Source: Sphingobacteriales bacterium (GTDB lineage: Bacteria; Bacteroidota; Bacteroidia; Sphingobacteriales; Sphingobacteriaceae). Taken from it: a stretch of DNA of 64,000 nucleotides. The position numbers and the translations under genes are program-made. This document shows positions 8,688 to 17,087 of the stretch, in pieces (the first letter of the stretch is position 1; the number at the start of each line of letters is the position of its first letter). The stretch lies in assembly GCA_026390835.1 (NCBI GenBank), contig JAPLFD010000017.1, forward strand, positions 62,001 to 126,000, in the 5' to 3' direction. A model generated the notes under the pieces. It did no database searches, had not been told where the DNA came from, and was given only the letters and a program-made list of their open reading frames with translations.

Positions 8688-10358
8688 TTATTTCTTTGGC
8701 TTTCTGAATTGTGGTTTGCCACTCTTGCTGGTAACCTGCGGATCGCCAACTAAGGTCATGACACAACGGAAACCAATTTCGGCACTAGACTCATCTTCTT
8801 GCATAAATCTGCGGGTGGCCGGGTTTAACCATGCTGCCCTATCGTTCCAAGAACCGCCTTTAAACACTTTAGATTTATTATTTACTAAACTAATACCTTG
8901 GTCATACAATGCCTGTGCTCCATCGTTTACACCGGCTTGGTTTACGGAGCGTTTGTCTGGATCAAATCCGGCAGCGGTAGTACTTTGTCCAGCTGGAGTT
9001 GGTGTACTTGATCCTGCTGTTGTTGCAGCTAATTTTGTTTGTTGCTCTTGAAATTCCTTATAAGATAGTTTTTTGCTGCTTACGGCAGCAGTTGTTGCCG
9101 CTCTACCCGATTTATCCGTCACCACCTTTCCACTTGCGTCACGTTTTACATCAACATACTGGTTACCTCTGTGTGGGTTGAAGTCATCAAATTCTTCATA
9201 AGATAATTTGCGGTAGGTATCTCCGGTCCATTCGTTTACGTTACCCGCCATGTTGTACAATCCAAAATCATTTGGCACATAACTTTTAACGGGTGCAGTA
9301 ATGGCGGCTTTATCGTTTAACCAACCCCCGGTACCCATATTGTCACCACTACCCCGTTTAAAGTTGGCCATAATTAAACCTTGTGTTTTCTTTTTGGCCG
9401 AGCGTACACCCATACCATTCCATGGGTAAATTTTTCCGTCTTCAATATTTTCATAACTGGTATTACCGGCTAAGGCCAAGGCAGCATATTCCCATTCTGC
9501 CTCAGTGGGTAAGCGATATGGCTCTTGTAAAATACCATCCTCAACCCGTACATGATTAGGAGGAGCAACCCCTTTTTGCACCGCTAGATTTTTTAAATTT
9601 TTACCTTTTTCTGGGTTACCTTGCCCATTTAAGTAGACCGTGGTGTTAAACGGAGTTGTTTGTGGTGTTGTGGGATTTGGTTGAACTGCAGGAGGCGCTG
9701 GTGTTCCAGTTGTAGTATTTGTTTGTCCCGCTGTAGCTGTTGTTGTAGCAGCATTTGGTTTTTTATAGGGCTCTAAATAACCTTTTTTACGCAAGATATC
9801 TTCGTTTACACGATCGGTTCTCCACTTGCAATATTCTTGGGCCTGTACCCAGGTTATGCCTACTACCGGGTAATCTTGGTAGGCCGGATGGCGTAAATAA
9901 TTGGTAACCCAAGGCTCGTTATACGAAAGCGGTCTGCGCCACACCAAGGTATCGGGTAAAGCTTCGTAGTATAACTCAGCTCTTGCCTCCTTATCTGCGA
10001 TGTTTGCCGGATCCTTTAACCAATACAGGTATTCCATCCAATCTAAATTCGAAACTTCCGTTTCATCCATATAGAATGAATTAACCGTTACTCTGCGTCT
10101 GGTATTATCATTTTCAAAACCAAGATCTTGGTTTAAGCTACCGCCTATTACAAAAGTTCCCCCTTCAATAGCAATTAGGCCAGGCCCAGGGCCTCTTTTT
10201 ATTTTACTAGCTACTTTAATGCCAGCATTCTTGTAGCTTTTTCCTGTTTTAGAGGAGGTATCGCTACTTTTTGATTTTAATTTTGAACACGCACTTAGCC
10301 CTATACTGAGTATTAAAATGCCAAATACCATGTATTTTTCTAATGTATTTCTTTTCAT
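8688..10358 (-). CDS. gldJ: Gliding motility lipoprotein GldJ (SUMF1/FGE-fold, T9SS-associated)
   Basis: GldJ is an outer-membrane-associated lipoprotein needed for type IX secretion and gliding in Flavobacterium. The 556-residue product has a lipoprotein signal (lipobox LSAC, lipidated C24), the GldJ start GPGPGLIAIEGGTF (56-69), and a formylglycine-generating-enzyme-like fold with MDETEVSNLDWMEYL (97-111), YRLPTEAEWEYAA (281-293) and MAGNVNEWTGDTY (370-382). At GGSWND (501-506) the active-site cysteine of true FGE enzymes is absent, so it should be non-catalytic. Thr/Ala/Pro-rich inserts at about 202-239 and 443-464 interrupt the fold. It is transcribed away from porV. Confidence 0.92.
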   Translation of the reverse strand: MKRNTLEKYMVFGILILSIGLSACSKLKSKSSDTSSKTGKSYKNAGIKVASKIKRGPGPGLIAIEGGTFVIGGSLNQDLGFENDNTRRRVTVNSFYMDETEVSNLDWMEYLYWLKDPANIADKEARAELYYEALPDTLVWRRPLSYNEPWVTNYLRHPAYQDYPVVGITWVQAQEYCKWRTDRVNEDILRKKGYLEPYKKPNAATTTATAGQTNTTTGTPAPPAVQPNPTTPQTTPFNTTVYLNGQGNPEKGKNLKNLAVQKGVAPPNHVRVEDGILQEPYRLPTEAEWEYAALALAGNTSYENIEDGKIYPWNGMGVRSAKKKTQGLIMANFKRGSGDNMGTGGWLNDKAAITAPVKSYVPNDFGLYNMAGNVNEWTGDTYRKLSYEEFDDFNPHRGNQYVDVKRDASGKVVTDKSGRAATTAAVSSKKLSYKEFQEQQTKLAATTAGSSTPTPAGQSTTAAGFDPDKRSVNQAGVNDGAQALYDQGISLVNNKSKVFKGGSWNDRAAWLNPATRRFMQEDESSAEIGFRCVMTLVGDPQVTSKSGKPQFRKPKK

Positions 10359-10385
10359 TTTTGGTGCTAATTAAGCATTGAGTTG

Positions 10386-10418
10386 CTAAAATAAGTTATT
10401 TATACTAAATCACCAAAA
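10386..10418 (-). promoter_or_regulatory. Predicted promoter of gldJ
   Basis: On the minus strand TTTTGG (complement of 10413-10418) is followed after about 20 bases by TATTTTAG (complement of 10386-10393). This fits the Bacteroidota pattern TTTG-N17..23-TAnnTTTG with one mismatch in the -7 box. The start codon at 10358 is 28 bases from the box. No experimental support. Confidence 0.5.
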
Positions 10419-10530
10419 CGGCCGGCGCTTTATTAAGTCTCAAATTGTCTAAATATTTTTCTTTTGCGGCCCAAACTAAATTGTTGTGATTTTTGTATCT
10501 TGTAACATAATTTTAACAAATTTTTAGCCA

Positions 10531-11718
10531 ATGAGCCATTTTAAGCGTTGCTTTACTTGCTTATTCTTATGTCTTGGTATTAGCCTACAGGTTAGTGCAC
10601 AAGGTATTGGATCAACTACCCTAGCCGATGGTAAAAAACCCAACAGCATTCAAACGGCCATGTCTTTTTTGCTTATTTCGCCCGATGCGAAAGCTGGTGC
10701 CATGGGCGATGCCGGCGTTGCCACTACTCCTGATTTGTATTCCATGCATTGGAATCCCGCTAAGTTGTCGTTTCTAGAAGGCTCTTCCGGCGGGTCACTT
10801 TCGTATTCTCCTTGGCTAAAAAACTTGGTTCCCGATATCAATTTTGCTTATTTAACGTATTATAAAAAATTGGCCGATCAAGGTGCTTTAGCAGGCTCTG
10901 TCCGTTATTTTTCTTTGGGCGATATACAATTAACCGATATCAACCAAATCGATTTGGGAACTTATAGTCCCAACGAATTTGCAATTGATGTAGCTTATTC
11001 TAGAAAATTTGGTGAAACTTTTTCTTTGGGCACAGCTGTCCGCTATATTCGCTCTAGCTTAAGTAATGGGCAATTTTCTGCCAGCGACGTGTTGCGTCCA
11101 GCTTCGGCCTTTGCTGCCGATGTATCTGCTTATGGCACCAACCCTACCACCATTTTGGGTAAAGAAGCACAACTAAGTTGGGGTATCAATATTTCTAATA
11201 TTGGCACCAAAGTAAGTTATGCCCAAGGTGGATCCAAGTATTTTCTACCCACCAATTTGCGTGTAGGTATAGCAAGCAGTTTGGAAATGAATGATTTTGA
11301 TAAACTAACTTTCACAATAGATCTGAATAAATTATTGGTGCCTACTTCGCCCGAAATCGATGCCAATGGGAATATTATTGCGGGTAAAGACCCTAACCGT
11401 TCTATGGTCTCGGGTATTTTTGGTTCCTTTTCAGATGCTCCGGGGGGTTTTTCGGAAGAATTGAGAGAAATTAATTATGCGATGGGCGCTGAATATGTAT
11501 TTAATGATCAATTTGCTTTACGTACGGGCTATTTTTATGAGAATCCCGCCAAGGGCGATCGTCAATTTATAACGGTAGGAGGTGGGTTTAAAACGCAGAA
11601 AATGGGCATTGATTTCGCGTATATTTTAGCTAATCAGCAAAAAAGCCCCATGGCAAATACACTCCGATTTTCCCTCAGTTATAAATTTTCGGAGAAATAT
11701 AAATACAATTTCAATTGA
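10531..11718 (+). CDS. porV: Type IX secretion system outer-membrane protein PorV (LptO)
   Basis: PorV is a FadL-like beta-barrel that binds T9SS cargo at the outer membrane, links to the SprA translocon and delivers substrates to the PorU sortase. The 395-residue protein starts with a signal peptide (cleavage near VSAQ, residue 24). It then carries the family hallmark SPDAKAGAMGDAGVATTPD and YSMHWNPAKLSF near residues 50-80. The rest alternates in a beta-barrel pattern and ends LRFSLSYKFSEKYKYNFN. Its stop overlaps the ispF start (TTGA). porU, which lies between gldJ and porV in Flavobacterium, is not here. A TATCTTG sequence at 10496-10502 may be a promoter variant. Confidence 0.92.
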   Translation: MSHFKRCFTCLFLCLGISLQVSAQGIGSTTLADGKKPNSIQTAMSFLLISPDAKAGAMGDAGVATTPDLYSMHWNPAKLSFLEGSSGGSLSYSPWLKNLVPDINFAYLTYYKKLADQGALAGSVRYFSLGDIQLTDINQIDLGTYSPNEFAIDVAYSRKFGETFSLGTAVRYIRSSLSNGQFSASDVLRPASAFAADVSAYGTNPTTILGKEAQLSWGINISNIGTKVSYAQGGSKYFLPTNLRVGIASSLEMNDFDKLTFTIDLNKLLVPTSPEIDANGNIIAGKDPNRSMVSGIFGSFSDAPGGFSEELREINYAMGAEYVFNDQFALRTGYFYENPAKGDRQFITVGGGFKTQKMGIDFAYILANQQKSPMANTLRFSLSYKFSEKYKYNFN

Positions 11719-12194
11719 AAATACGTGTAGGTTTTGGCTTCGATGTCCATCAATTAGTTGAAAATCATCCTTTTGTATTGGGTGGTGTAAATTTAGAACA
11801 CCATGCCGGTGCCTTTGGCCATTCGGATGCAGATGTATTGGTACACGCCATTTGCGATGCCCTGCTAGGGGCAGCTAATTTAGGCGATATTGGGCATCAT
11901 TTTTCTAATACCGATGCCCGTTGGAAAGGCATAAGTAGCTTATTGCTCTTGCAAGAATGTGTGAAATTATTGGGAGAAAAAGGCTGGTCTATTGGCAATA
12001 TCGATGCCATGATTTGTTTAGAAGCCCCCAAAATTAACCCACATGTGCCGGCTATGAAAATGCATATTGCTAAGGCTGCTGGTATTTCTGAACAAGATAT
12101 TTCTATAAAAGCCACTACCAATGAAACTATGGGTTTTGTGGGTAGAAAAGAGGGTATTGTGGCGTATGCCGTTTGCCTTATCGAAAAAGCTTAA
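11715..12194 (+). CDS. ispF: 2-C-methyl-D-erythritol 2,4-cyclodiphosphate synthase
   Basis: IspF makes the cyclic diphosphate intermediate of the non-mevalonate isoprenoid pathway. The 159-residue length is standard. Zinc ligands are visible in GFGFDVHQL (D10, H12) and the later HSDADVLVHAICDALLGA segment. The C-terminal KATTNETMGFVGRKEG motif is also typical. The only start giving the canonical N-terminus MKIRVGFGFDVH is TTG at 11715, which overlaps the porV stop as TTGA and implies translational coupling. It converges on the small FeoB-associated gene with a 4-base overlap. The MEP entry gene dxs is also in this window (40020-41948). Confidence 0.95.
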   Translation: MKIRVGFGFDVHQLVENHPFVLGGVNLEHHAGAFGHSDADVLVHAICDALLGAANLGDIGHHFSNTDARWKGISSLLLLQECVKLLGEKGWSIGNIDAMICLEAPKINPHVPAMKMHIAKAAGISEQDISIKATTNETMGFVGRKEGIVAYAVCLIEKA

Positions 12195-12346
12195 TCTTTT
12201 TTAGGTTCTATACGAGAAAAATCGGCAGCACATTTGCACGAAGTCCCACAGCTATTTTTAGCTGTAAAATTGCGATACAGCATACGGCCTAGGTACGCTA
12301 ATGCTATAAAAAATACGGTAATTACGGCTATTTCTTGTACGTTCAT
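12191..12346 (-). CDS. FeoB-associated Cys-rich membrane protein
   Basis: A 51-residue protein with one N-terminal membrane helix (VQEIAVITVFFIALAYLG), a basic stretch RMLYRNF, and a short Cys-rich tail with C33, C37 and C39 in NSCGTSCKC. This matches the small FeoB-associated Cys-rich proteins of Bacteroidota, thought to help ferrous-iron transport. No feoA or feoB is in the window. It overlaps the end of ispF by 4 bases, tail to tail. Its ATG at 12346 lies 7 bases beyond a perfect -7 box, and the gene is divergent from typA. Confidence 0.82.
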   Translation of the reverse strand: MNVQEIAVITVFFIALAYLGRMLYRNFTAKNSCGTSCKCAADFSRIEPKKD

Positions 12347-12352
12347 GGGTTG

Positions 12353-12360
12353 CAAAGGTA
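12353..12360 (-). promoter_or_regulatory. Predicted -7 box of the FeoB-associated gene
   Basis: The minus strand reads TACCTTTG, an exact match to TAnnTTTG. The box ends at 12353 and the start codon begins at 12346, so transcription would begin at or within a few bases of the ATG. No convincing -33 TTG was seen. Confidence 0.55.
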
Positions 12361-12433
12361 ATGTATTTGCTAGTTTTTAATTGTCATCGCAGTCTAAAAT
12401 ACCCCTCTGCAGAGTTTTACGGTTTTAAAACCC

Positions 12434-12441
12434 TACCTTTG
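12434..12441 (+). promoter_or_regulatory. Predicted -7 box of typA
   Basis: TACCTTTG exactly matches the Bacteroidota -7 consensus and lies 26 bases before the typA ATG. With the following C it is the same nine bases (TACCTTTGC) as in the divergent promoter at 12352-12360. The -33 region shows only a weak TTTT. Confidence 0.6.
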
Positions 12442-12467
12442 CAAAAATTTTCTTTTAAAACAATTCA

Positions 12468-14276
12468 ATGCAAAAAATTAGAAACATTGCCATTATTGCC
12501 CACGTTGACCACGGTAAAACAACTTTGGTTGATAAAATTTTACATTCTTGTTCCATTTTTCGTGACAACGAGCAAACAGGCGACCTCATATTAGATAACA
12601 ACGATTTAGAGCGTGAACGTGGTATTACCATCGTTTCTAAAAACGTTTCGGTACAATATAAAGACGTAAAAATTAACATTATTGATACACCTGGTCACGC
12701 CGACTTTGGCGGTGAAGTAGAGCGTGTATTAAAAATGGCCGATGGGGTATTGTTATTATGCGATGCTTTTGAAGGCGCTATGCCTCAAACTCGTTTTGTA
12801 ACCCAAAAAGCTTTGGCTTTGGGCTTAAAACCTATTGTGGTTGTCAATAAAGTAGATAAAGAAAATTGCCGCCCAGAAGAGGTTTACGAACAAATTTTCG
12901 AGTTGTTCTTCAACTTAGAGGCTACCGAAGAGCAGTTAGATTTCCCGGTAATTTACGGTTCTTCTAAACAAGGCTGGATGAGCACCGATTGGAAAACCCC
13001 AACCACCGATATTTTTGCCCTTTTAGATGCCGTAGTAGAAAACATTCCACCGGCACCTATTAATGAAGGAACTTTGCAGATGCAAATCACTTCTTTAGAT
13101 TATTCATCTTTCGTGGGTCGTATTGCCATTGGTCGTGTACACCGTGGTTCTATAAAAGAAAACCAGCCCGTTACCTTAATTAAGCGTGATGGTAAAATAG
13201 TAAAATCGAGAGTAAAAGAATTATACACCTTTGAGGGCTTAGGTAAGGTGAAAACCACCGAAGTGCGCTCGGGCGATATTTGTGCCGTAGTAGGTATTGA
13301 TGGTTTTGATATTGGCGATACCATTGCCGATTTTGAAGCTCCAGAACAATTACCGGTTATTAGTATTGATGAGCCAACCATGAACATGTTGTTTACCATT
13401 AACAACTCTCCGTTTTTTGGTAAAGAAGGTAAATTGGTAACCTCACAACGCATTAGAGATCGTTTGTTAAAAGAGATGGAAAAAAACTTGGCCTTAAAGG
13501 TTTTAGATACGCCATCTCCAGACTCTTGGTTGGTATACGGTCGTGGTATTCTTCATTTGTCGGTTTTAATTGAAACCATGCGTCGCGAAGGCTATGAAAT
13601 TCAAGTAGGCCAGCCACAAGTAATTATTAAAGAAATTGATGGCAAGAAATGTGAGCCGATTGAAACGCTAATTGTAGACGTTCCGGGCGATGTTTCTGGA
13701 AAAGTAATTGAATTGGTTACGCAGCGTAAAGGGGAGTTGTTGGTAATGGAGCCTAAAGGCGATTTGCAACACTTAGAATTCGAAATCCCTGCTCGTGGTA
13801 TTATTGGTTTACGTAATAACGTTTTAACGGCTACTGCCGGCGAAGCCATTATGGCTCACCGTTTCAAAGCCTACGAGCCTTGGAAAGGAACCATCCCTGG
13901 TCGCTTAAATGGCGTATTGGTTTCTATGGAAAAAGGAATGACCACGGCCTATTCTATCGATAAATTACAAGATCGAGGACGTTTCTTCGTAGATCCGGGT
14001 GTAGATGTGTACGAAGGCCAAATTATGGGCGAACACATTCGCGATAACGATTTAGTAGTAAACGTGGTTAAAGGAAAAGCACTAACCAACATGCGTGCTT
14101 CTGGTACCGATGATAATACTCGTATTGCACCAGCCATTAAATTCTCTTTAGAAGAAGCTATGGAGTATATACAAGCCGATGAGTACATAGAAATAACACC
14201 AGTGAGTATGCGTTTACGCAAAATTTATTTAACAGAAAACGAACGCAAAATCAATGCAAAGAAATTTGCCAATTAA
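12468..14276 (+). CDS. typA: Translational GTPase TypA/BipA
   Basis: TypA is a ribosome-binding GTPase related to EF-G, involved in 50S assembly and stress or low-temperature adaptation. The 602-residue product begins with the G1 loop AHVDHGKTTL (11-20). It then has RGITIVSKNVSV (switch I), DTPGHADFGGEVER (G3) and NKVDKENCRPEEV (G4), followed by the EF-G-like domains III and V and the C-terminal TypA domain with GTIPGRLNGVLVSMEKG. Length is normal. It stands alone between a divergent small gene and a strong terminator, so it is probably monocistronic. Confidence 0.97.
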   Translation: MQKIRNIAIIAHVDHGKTTLVDKILHSCSIFRDNEQTGDLILDNNDLERERGITIVSKNVSVQYKDVKINIIDTPGHADFGGEVERVLKMADGVLLLCDAFEGAMPQTRFVTQKALALGLKPIVVVNKVDKENCRPEEVYEQIFELFFNLEATEEQLDFPVIYGSSKQGWMSTDWKTPTTDIFALLDAVVENIPPAPINEGTLQMQITSLDYSSFVGRIAIGRVHRGSIKENQPVTLIKRDGKIVKSRVKELYTFEGLGKVKTTEVRSGDICAVVGIDGFDIGDTIADFEAPEQLPVISIDEPTMNMLFTINNSPFFGKEGKLVTSQRIRDRLLKEMEKNLALKVLDTPSPDSWLVYGRGILHLSVLIETMRREGYEIQVGQPQVIIKEIDGKKCEPIETLIVDVPGDVSGKVIELVTQRKGELLVMEPKGDLQHLEFEIPARGIIGLRNNVLTATAGEAIMAHRFKAYEPWKGTIPGRLNGVLVSMEKGMTTAYSIDKLQDRGRFFVDPGVDVYEGQIMGEHIRDNDLVVNVVKGKALTNMRASGTDDNTRIAPAIKFSLEEAMEYIQADEYIEITPVSMRLRKIYLTENERKINAKKFAN

Positions 14277-14293
14277 TTTCTCGGTTTCTTACT

Positions 14294-14335
14294 AAAAACA
14301 GCGCTCTTCGAATTGCCGGAGAGCGCTGTTTTTTT
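14294..14335 (+). terminator. Rho-independent terminator after typA
   Basis: A strong hairpin: AAAAACAGCGCTCT (14294-14307) pairs with AGAGCGCTGTTTTT (14320-14333), with a 12-base loop, and a T-run continues downstream. The stem is perfect over 14 pairs and lies 18 bases after the typA stop. The A-run at the foot means it could also work on the minus strand. Confidence 0.88.
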
Positions 14336-14350
14336 ATACATTTGTTTTGA

Positions 14351-15673
14351 ATGAAAATACCAGCACTACCAGGTTTTGAGCAGGCAGCTTTTCAGAAGTA
14401 TGTAAAAAATACTGGCTGGCTGCTAGTAGGCAAACTTTTAAGTTTGGTAGTGGGCTTTATCATAGCCCGTTATTTGGGCCCCTATGCGTTTGGCGATTTA
14501 AGCTTTGCCGATGCCTTTGCCGCTCTTTTTGCTGCAGTGGGCACACTTGGTTTAGATAGTTTTATTATTCGTGAGATTATACAATATCCCGATAAACGAG
14601 ACGAAATTTTAGGCACCTCTCTAGTTATGCGTTTAACTGCCAATGCGGTACTAATTCCGCTGGCTATTCTTACCTATTTGGCTTTCCGCCAATTATCTAC
14701 CAACGAAACAGAGGTGTCTTTAGCGCTCTTAATTGCTTTATGTAGCTCGGCGGCTTTATTTAAGTCTTTCAATATTATCGATTCGTATTTTCAGTCGCAA
14801 GTTGCCTCTAAATATGTGGTGCACGTACAAAATGTATGTTTGCTGCTTTCCACCGGTGTTAAAATTGCTTTAATTTATAATCATGCACCGGTACTTTATT
14901 TTGCCGGAGCCTTGGTGTTTGATAGCGCTATTTTAGCTCTTGGCCTTCTGTTTATTTACAAGCGTAAACAGTTACACCTACATACCTGGACCTTCAATTG
15001 GGCACGAGCAAAATCGCTTATTCAACAATCATGGCCATTGATTTTAACCGCTGTAATGATTTCTATTTATATGAAAATAGATCAAGTGATGTTAAAATCG
15101 GCCGGTAGTAAAATTGTGGGTATTTACAGTGCAGCTGCCCGCATTAGCGAATCGTGGTATTTTATTCCCGTGGCTATAGTCACCTCGGTATTTCCGGCCA
15201 TTATTCATGCTCGTAAAACCGATATAGAACGCTACCATAAACGCTTACAAAATTTATACGATTTACTGGTTGGAATCAGTTTGCCGGTAGCCATTTTAGT
15301 GAGCATTTATGCCGATAAGATTATACACCTCTTATACGGAAATCCGTATCAAGGAGCAGGGATTTTGTTATCAATTCATATTTGGTCGGGTATTTTTGTG
15401 TTTTTGGGCAGTGCCAGTAGCCAATTTTTATTAGCCGAAGGATTTACATTAATTTCCTTTTCGAGAACAGCTTTTGGGGCCTTAATAAACGTAGTGCTTA
15501 ACCTATGGCTTATTCCCATCTACGGCGCTTTAGGGGCTTCCATTGCTACCTTAATTGCTTATGCCAGTGCTACGTTTTTTATTCTTGCTATTCCACACAC
15601 TCGTGCACAGGGAGTGAGTATGTTAAAATCACTCTTCTTGATATCCATTATTCAAAAAATAAGTAAAAAGTGA
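14351..15673 (+). CDS. Oligosaccharide flippase / polysaccharide biosynthesis protein (Wzx-like)
   Basis: A 440-residue MATE/MVF-superfamily membrane protein with about 12 predicted helices. It is of the kind that flips lipid-linked oligosaccharides to the outer face of the inner membrane. The N-terminus GWLLVGKLLSLVVGFIIARYLG followed by FGDLSFADAFAALFAAVGTLGLD is typical of this family. It opens a run of methyltransferases and glycosyltransferases, which supports a role in surface glycan export. The stop overlaps the next start as GTGA. Substrate cannot be inferred. Confidence 0.88.
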   Translation: MKIPALPGFEQAAFQKYVKNTGWLLVGKLLSLVVGFIIARYLGPYAFGDLSFADAFAALFAAVGTLGLDSFIIREIIQYPDKRDEILGTSLVMRLTANAVLIPLAILTYLAFRQLSTNETEVSLALLIALCSSAALFKSFNIIDSYFQSQVASKYVVHVQNVCLLLSTGVKIALIYNHAPVLYFAGALVFDSAILALGLLFIYKRKQLHLHTWTFNWARAKSLIQQSWPLILTAVMISIYMKIDQVMLKSAGSKIVGIYSAAARISESWYFIPVAIVTSVFPAIIHARKTDIERYHKRLQNLYDLLVGISLPVAILVSIYADKIIHLLYGNPYQGAGILLSIHIWSGIFVFLGSASSQFLLAEGFTLISFSRTAFGALINVVLNLWLIPIYGALGASIATLIAYASATFFILAIPHTRAQGVSMLKSLFLISIIQKISKK

Positions 15674-16314
15674 AAGCGAAATATTCCAAATTAAGTCTAC
15701 TGAAATGGTCCAAACTCAAAGCTCTTTTGTCTTTTGGAACTAAAGGTTATCTAGCTGATATTGGTTGGATACGTTCTTTTGATACAGGGGCCCCGGTGGA
15801 TGCCGAAGGTGTTTCCTTGCCTTGGGTTACCTATTCCTTTATCGATTTTATTAAAGATAGAATCAACAAAAAACACCTAGTTTTTGAATTCGGTTCCGGC
15901 AATTCTACTCTATTTTATGCCGAACGGGCCAAAGAAGTGGTTTCCGTAGAGCATCATCACGCATGGTTTGACAAAATTAAATCGGCATCGCCAAAAAATG
16001 CGGAGCTCATATTTTGCGAATTAGTACCCAATGGGGCCTACAGTAAAATGCCACTTACTACCCAAAAAAAATACGATGTAATTATTGTTGATGGCCGCGA
16101 TAGGGTAAATTGTTGCAAACAAGCCGTAGCCGCATTAAGTAAAAACGGTGTAGTGGTGCTCGACGATTCGGAGCGTGAATTTTATGCACCGGGTATTGCC
16201 TACCTAAAAAAGCAAGGCTTTAAAGAGTTGGCTTTTAGCGGCATTTCGCCTGGTTTATTTTATTATAAAACCACGTCGGTATTTTACAAAGCCGATAATT
16301 GTTTGGGTATTTAA
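15670..16314 (+). CDS. Class I SAM-dependent methyltransferase (glycan cluster)
   Basis: A 214-residue protein with a Rossmann-type methyltransferase core. The SAM-binding motif I is VFEFGSGNSTLFYAERA, the acidic end of the second strand is VVSVEHHHAWF, and VIIVDGRDRVNCC is the motif IV region, followed by GVVVLDDSER. The start is GTG at 15670, overlapping the flippase stop (GTGA). The acceptor is unknown. Position inside a flippase/glycosyltransferase cluster suggests modification of a sugar or lipid-linked glycan. A 2-base gap separates it from the next methyltransferase. Confidence 0.8.
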   Translation: MKAKYSKLSLLKWSKLKALLSFGTKGYLADIGWIRSFDTGAPVDAEGVSLPWVTYSFIDFIKDRINKKHLVFEFGSGNSTLFYAERAKEVVSVEHHHAWFDKIKSASPKNAELIFCELVPNGAYSKMPLTTQKKYDVIIVDGRDRVNCCKQAVAALSKNGVVVLDDSEREFYAPGIAYLKKQGFKELAFSGISPGLFYYKTTSVFYKADNCLGI

Positions 16315-16315
16315 T

Positions 16316-17086
16316 ATGGCAAATTCGTTCATTAGTATAGGTGTAAAAGCCGCCTACGATGCCTATTATCAGGCGCATGATGAACAATGGCGTTTATTGG
16401 GCGCCCGCTACAAAGCTCAACATATTGTTAGCGTAAGCAAGGGCCATGCCTTTAAAAAAGTATTGGAAGTGGGTGCCGGCGATGGCAGTATTTTATACTA
16501 TTTAGATCAATGGAAATTTGCCCCCGAATTGCATGCGCTAGAAATTTCGAAGAGCGGTGTAGCCCATATTCAAGCTAAAAATATTTCTTCTTTACACTCT
16601 GTACAAGAATTTGATGGCTATCACATTCCTTTTCCCGATGATAGTTTTGATTTGGTAATTTTGGCCCATGTTTTGGAACATGTTGAACACGAACGTTTGT
16701 TGCTACGGGAGTTAAAACGGGTGGCAAAATACCTACTCGTTGAAGTACCCAAAGATTACCGATTTGGCGTAGATACCCGAATGAAACATTTTTTAGATTA
16801 CGGCCATATTAATATGTATACGCCAACTTCTTTACGTTTTTTACTCCAATCGGAGGGTTTTCACATCGTGGCCGATGAATGCTCCTTGATTCATCCGGAG
16901 GTAAGCAAGTTCAATGCCTTAATCAATCAAAAAAAATCACCAAGCGTGTTTGCAAAGCTTAAAATTGAGGTAGAATATCGATTAAAAATACTTTTAGGGG
17001 TGTTGGGCGGTAAGAAACAAAAAGAAAAATGGGCCAATGCCTACACGGTTTTGTGTAGCAAACAACATGATTTAGAAATATTTTAG
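16316..17086 (+). CDS. Class I SAM-dependent methyltransferase (type 11-like)
   Basis: A 256-residue protein with motif I VLEVGAGDGSILYYLDQW, then HIPFPDDSFDLVILAHVLEH, the post-II/IV signature of the methyltransferase type 11 group, and LKRVAKYLLVEVPKD. Relatives in glycan clusters methylate sugars or lipid carriers, but no acceptor can be assigned here. It starts with ATG 1 base after the preceding stop and is followed 1 base later by a glycosyltransferase, so all belong to one operon. Confidence 0.82.
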   Translation: MANSFISIGVKAAYDAYYQAHDEQWRLLGARYKAQHIVSVSKGHAFKKVLEVGAGDGSILYYLDQWKFAPELHALEISKSGVAHIQAKNISSLHSVQEFDGYHIPFPDDSFDLVILAHVLEHVEHERLLLRELKRVAKYLLVEVPKDYRFGVDTRMKHFLDYGHINMYTPTSLRFLLQSEGFHIVADECSLIHPEVSKFNALINQKKSPSVFAKLKIEVEYRLKILLGVLGGKKQKEKWANAYTVLCSKQHDLEIF

Positions 17087-17087
17087 G

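Noticed and set aside
8716-9181. Plus-strand ORFs of 111 and 60 codons opposite gldJ
   Set aside because: Antisense shadows of a recognised lipoprotein gene, with no promoter and no family match.
13100-14221. Minus-strand ORFs opposite typA
   Set aside because: They lie entirely antisense to a highly conserved GTPase gene and have serine/threonine-rich, domain-free translations.
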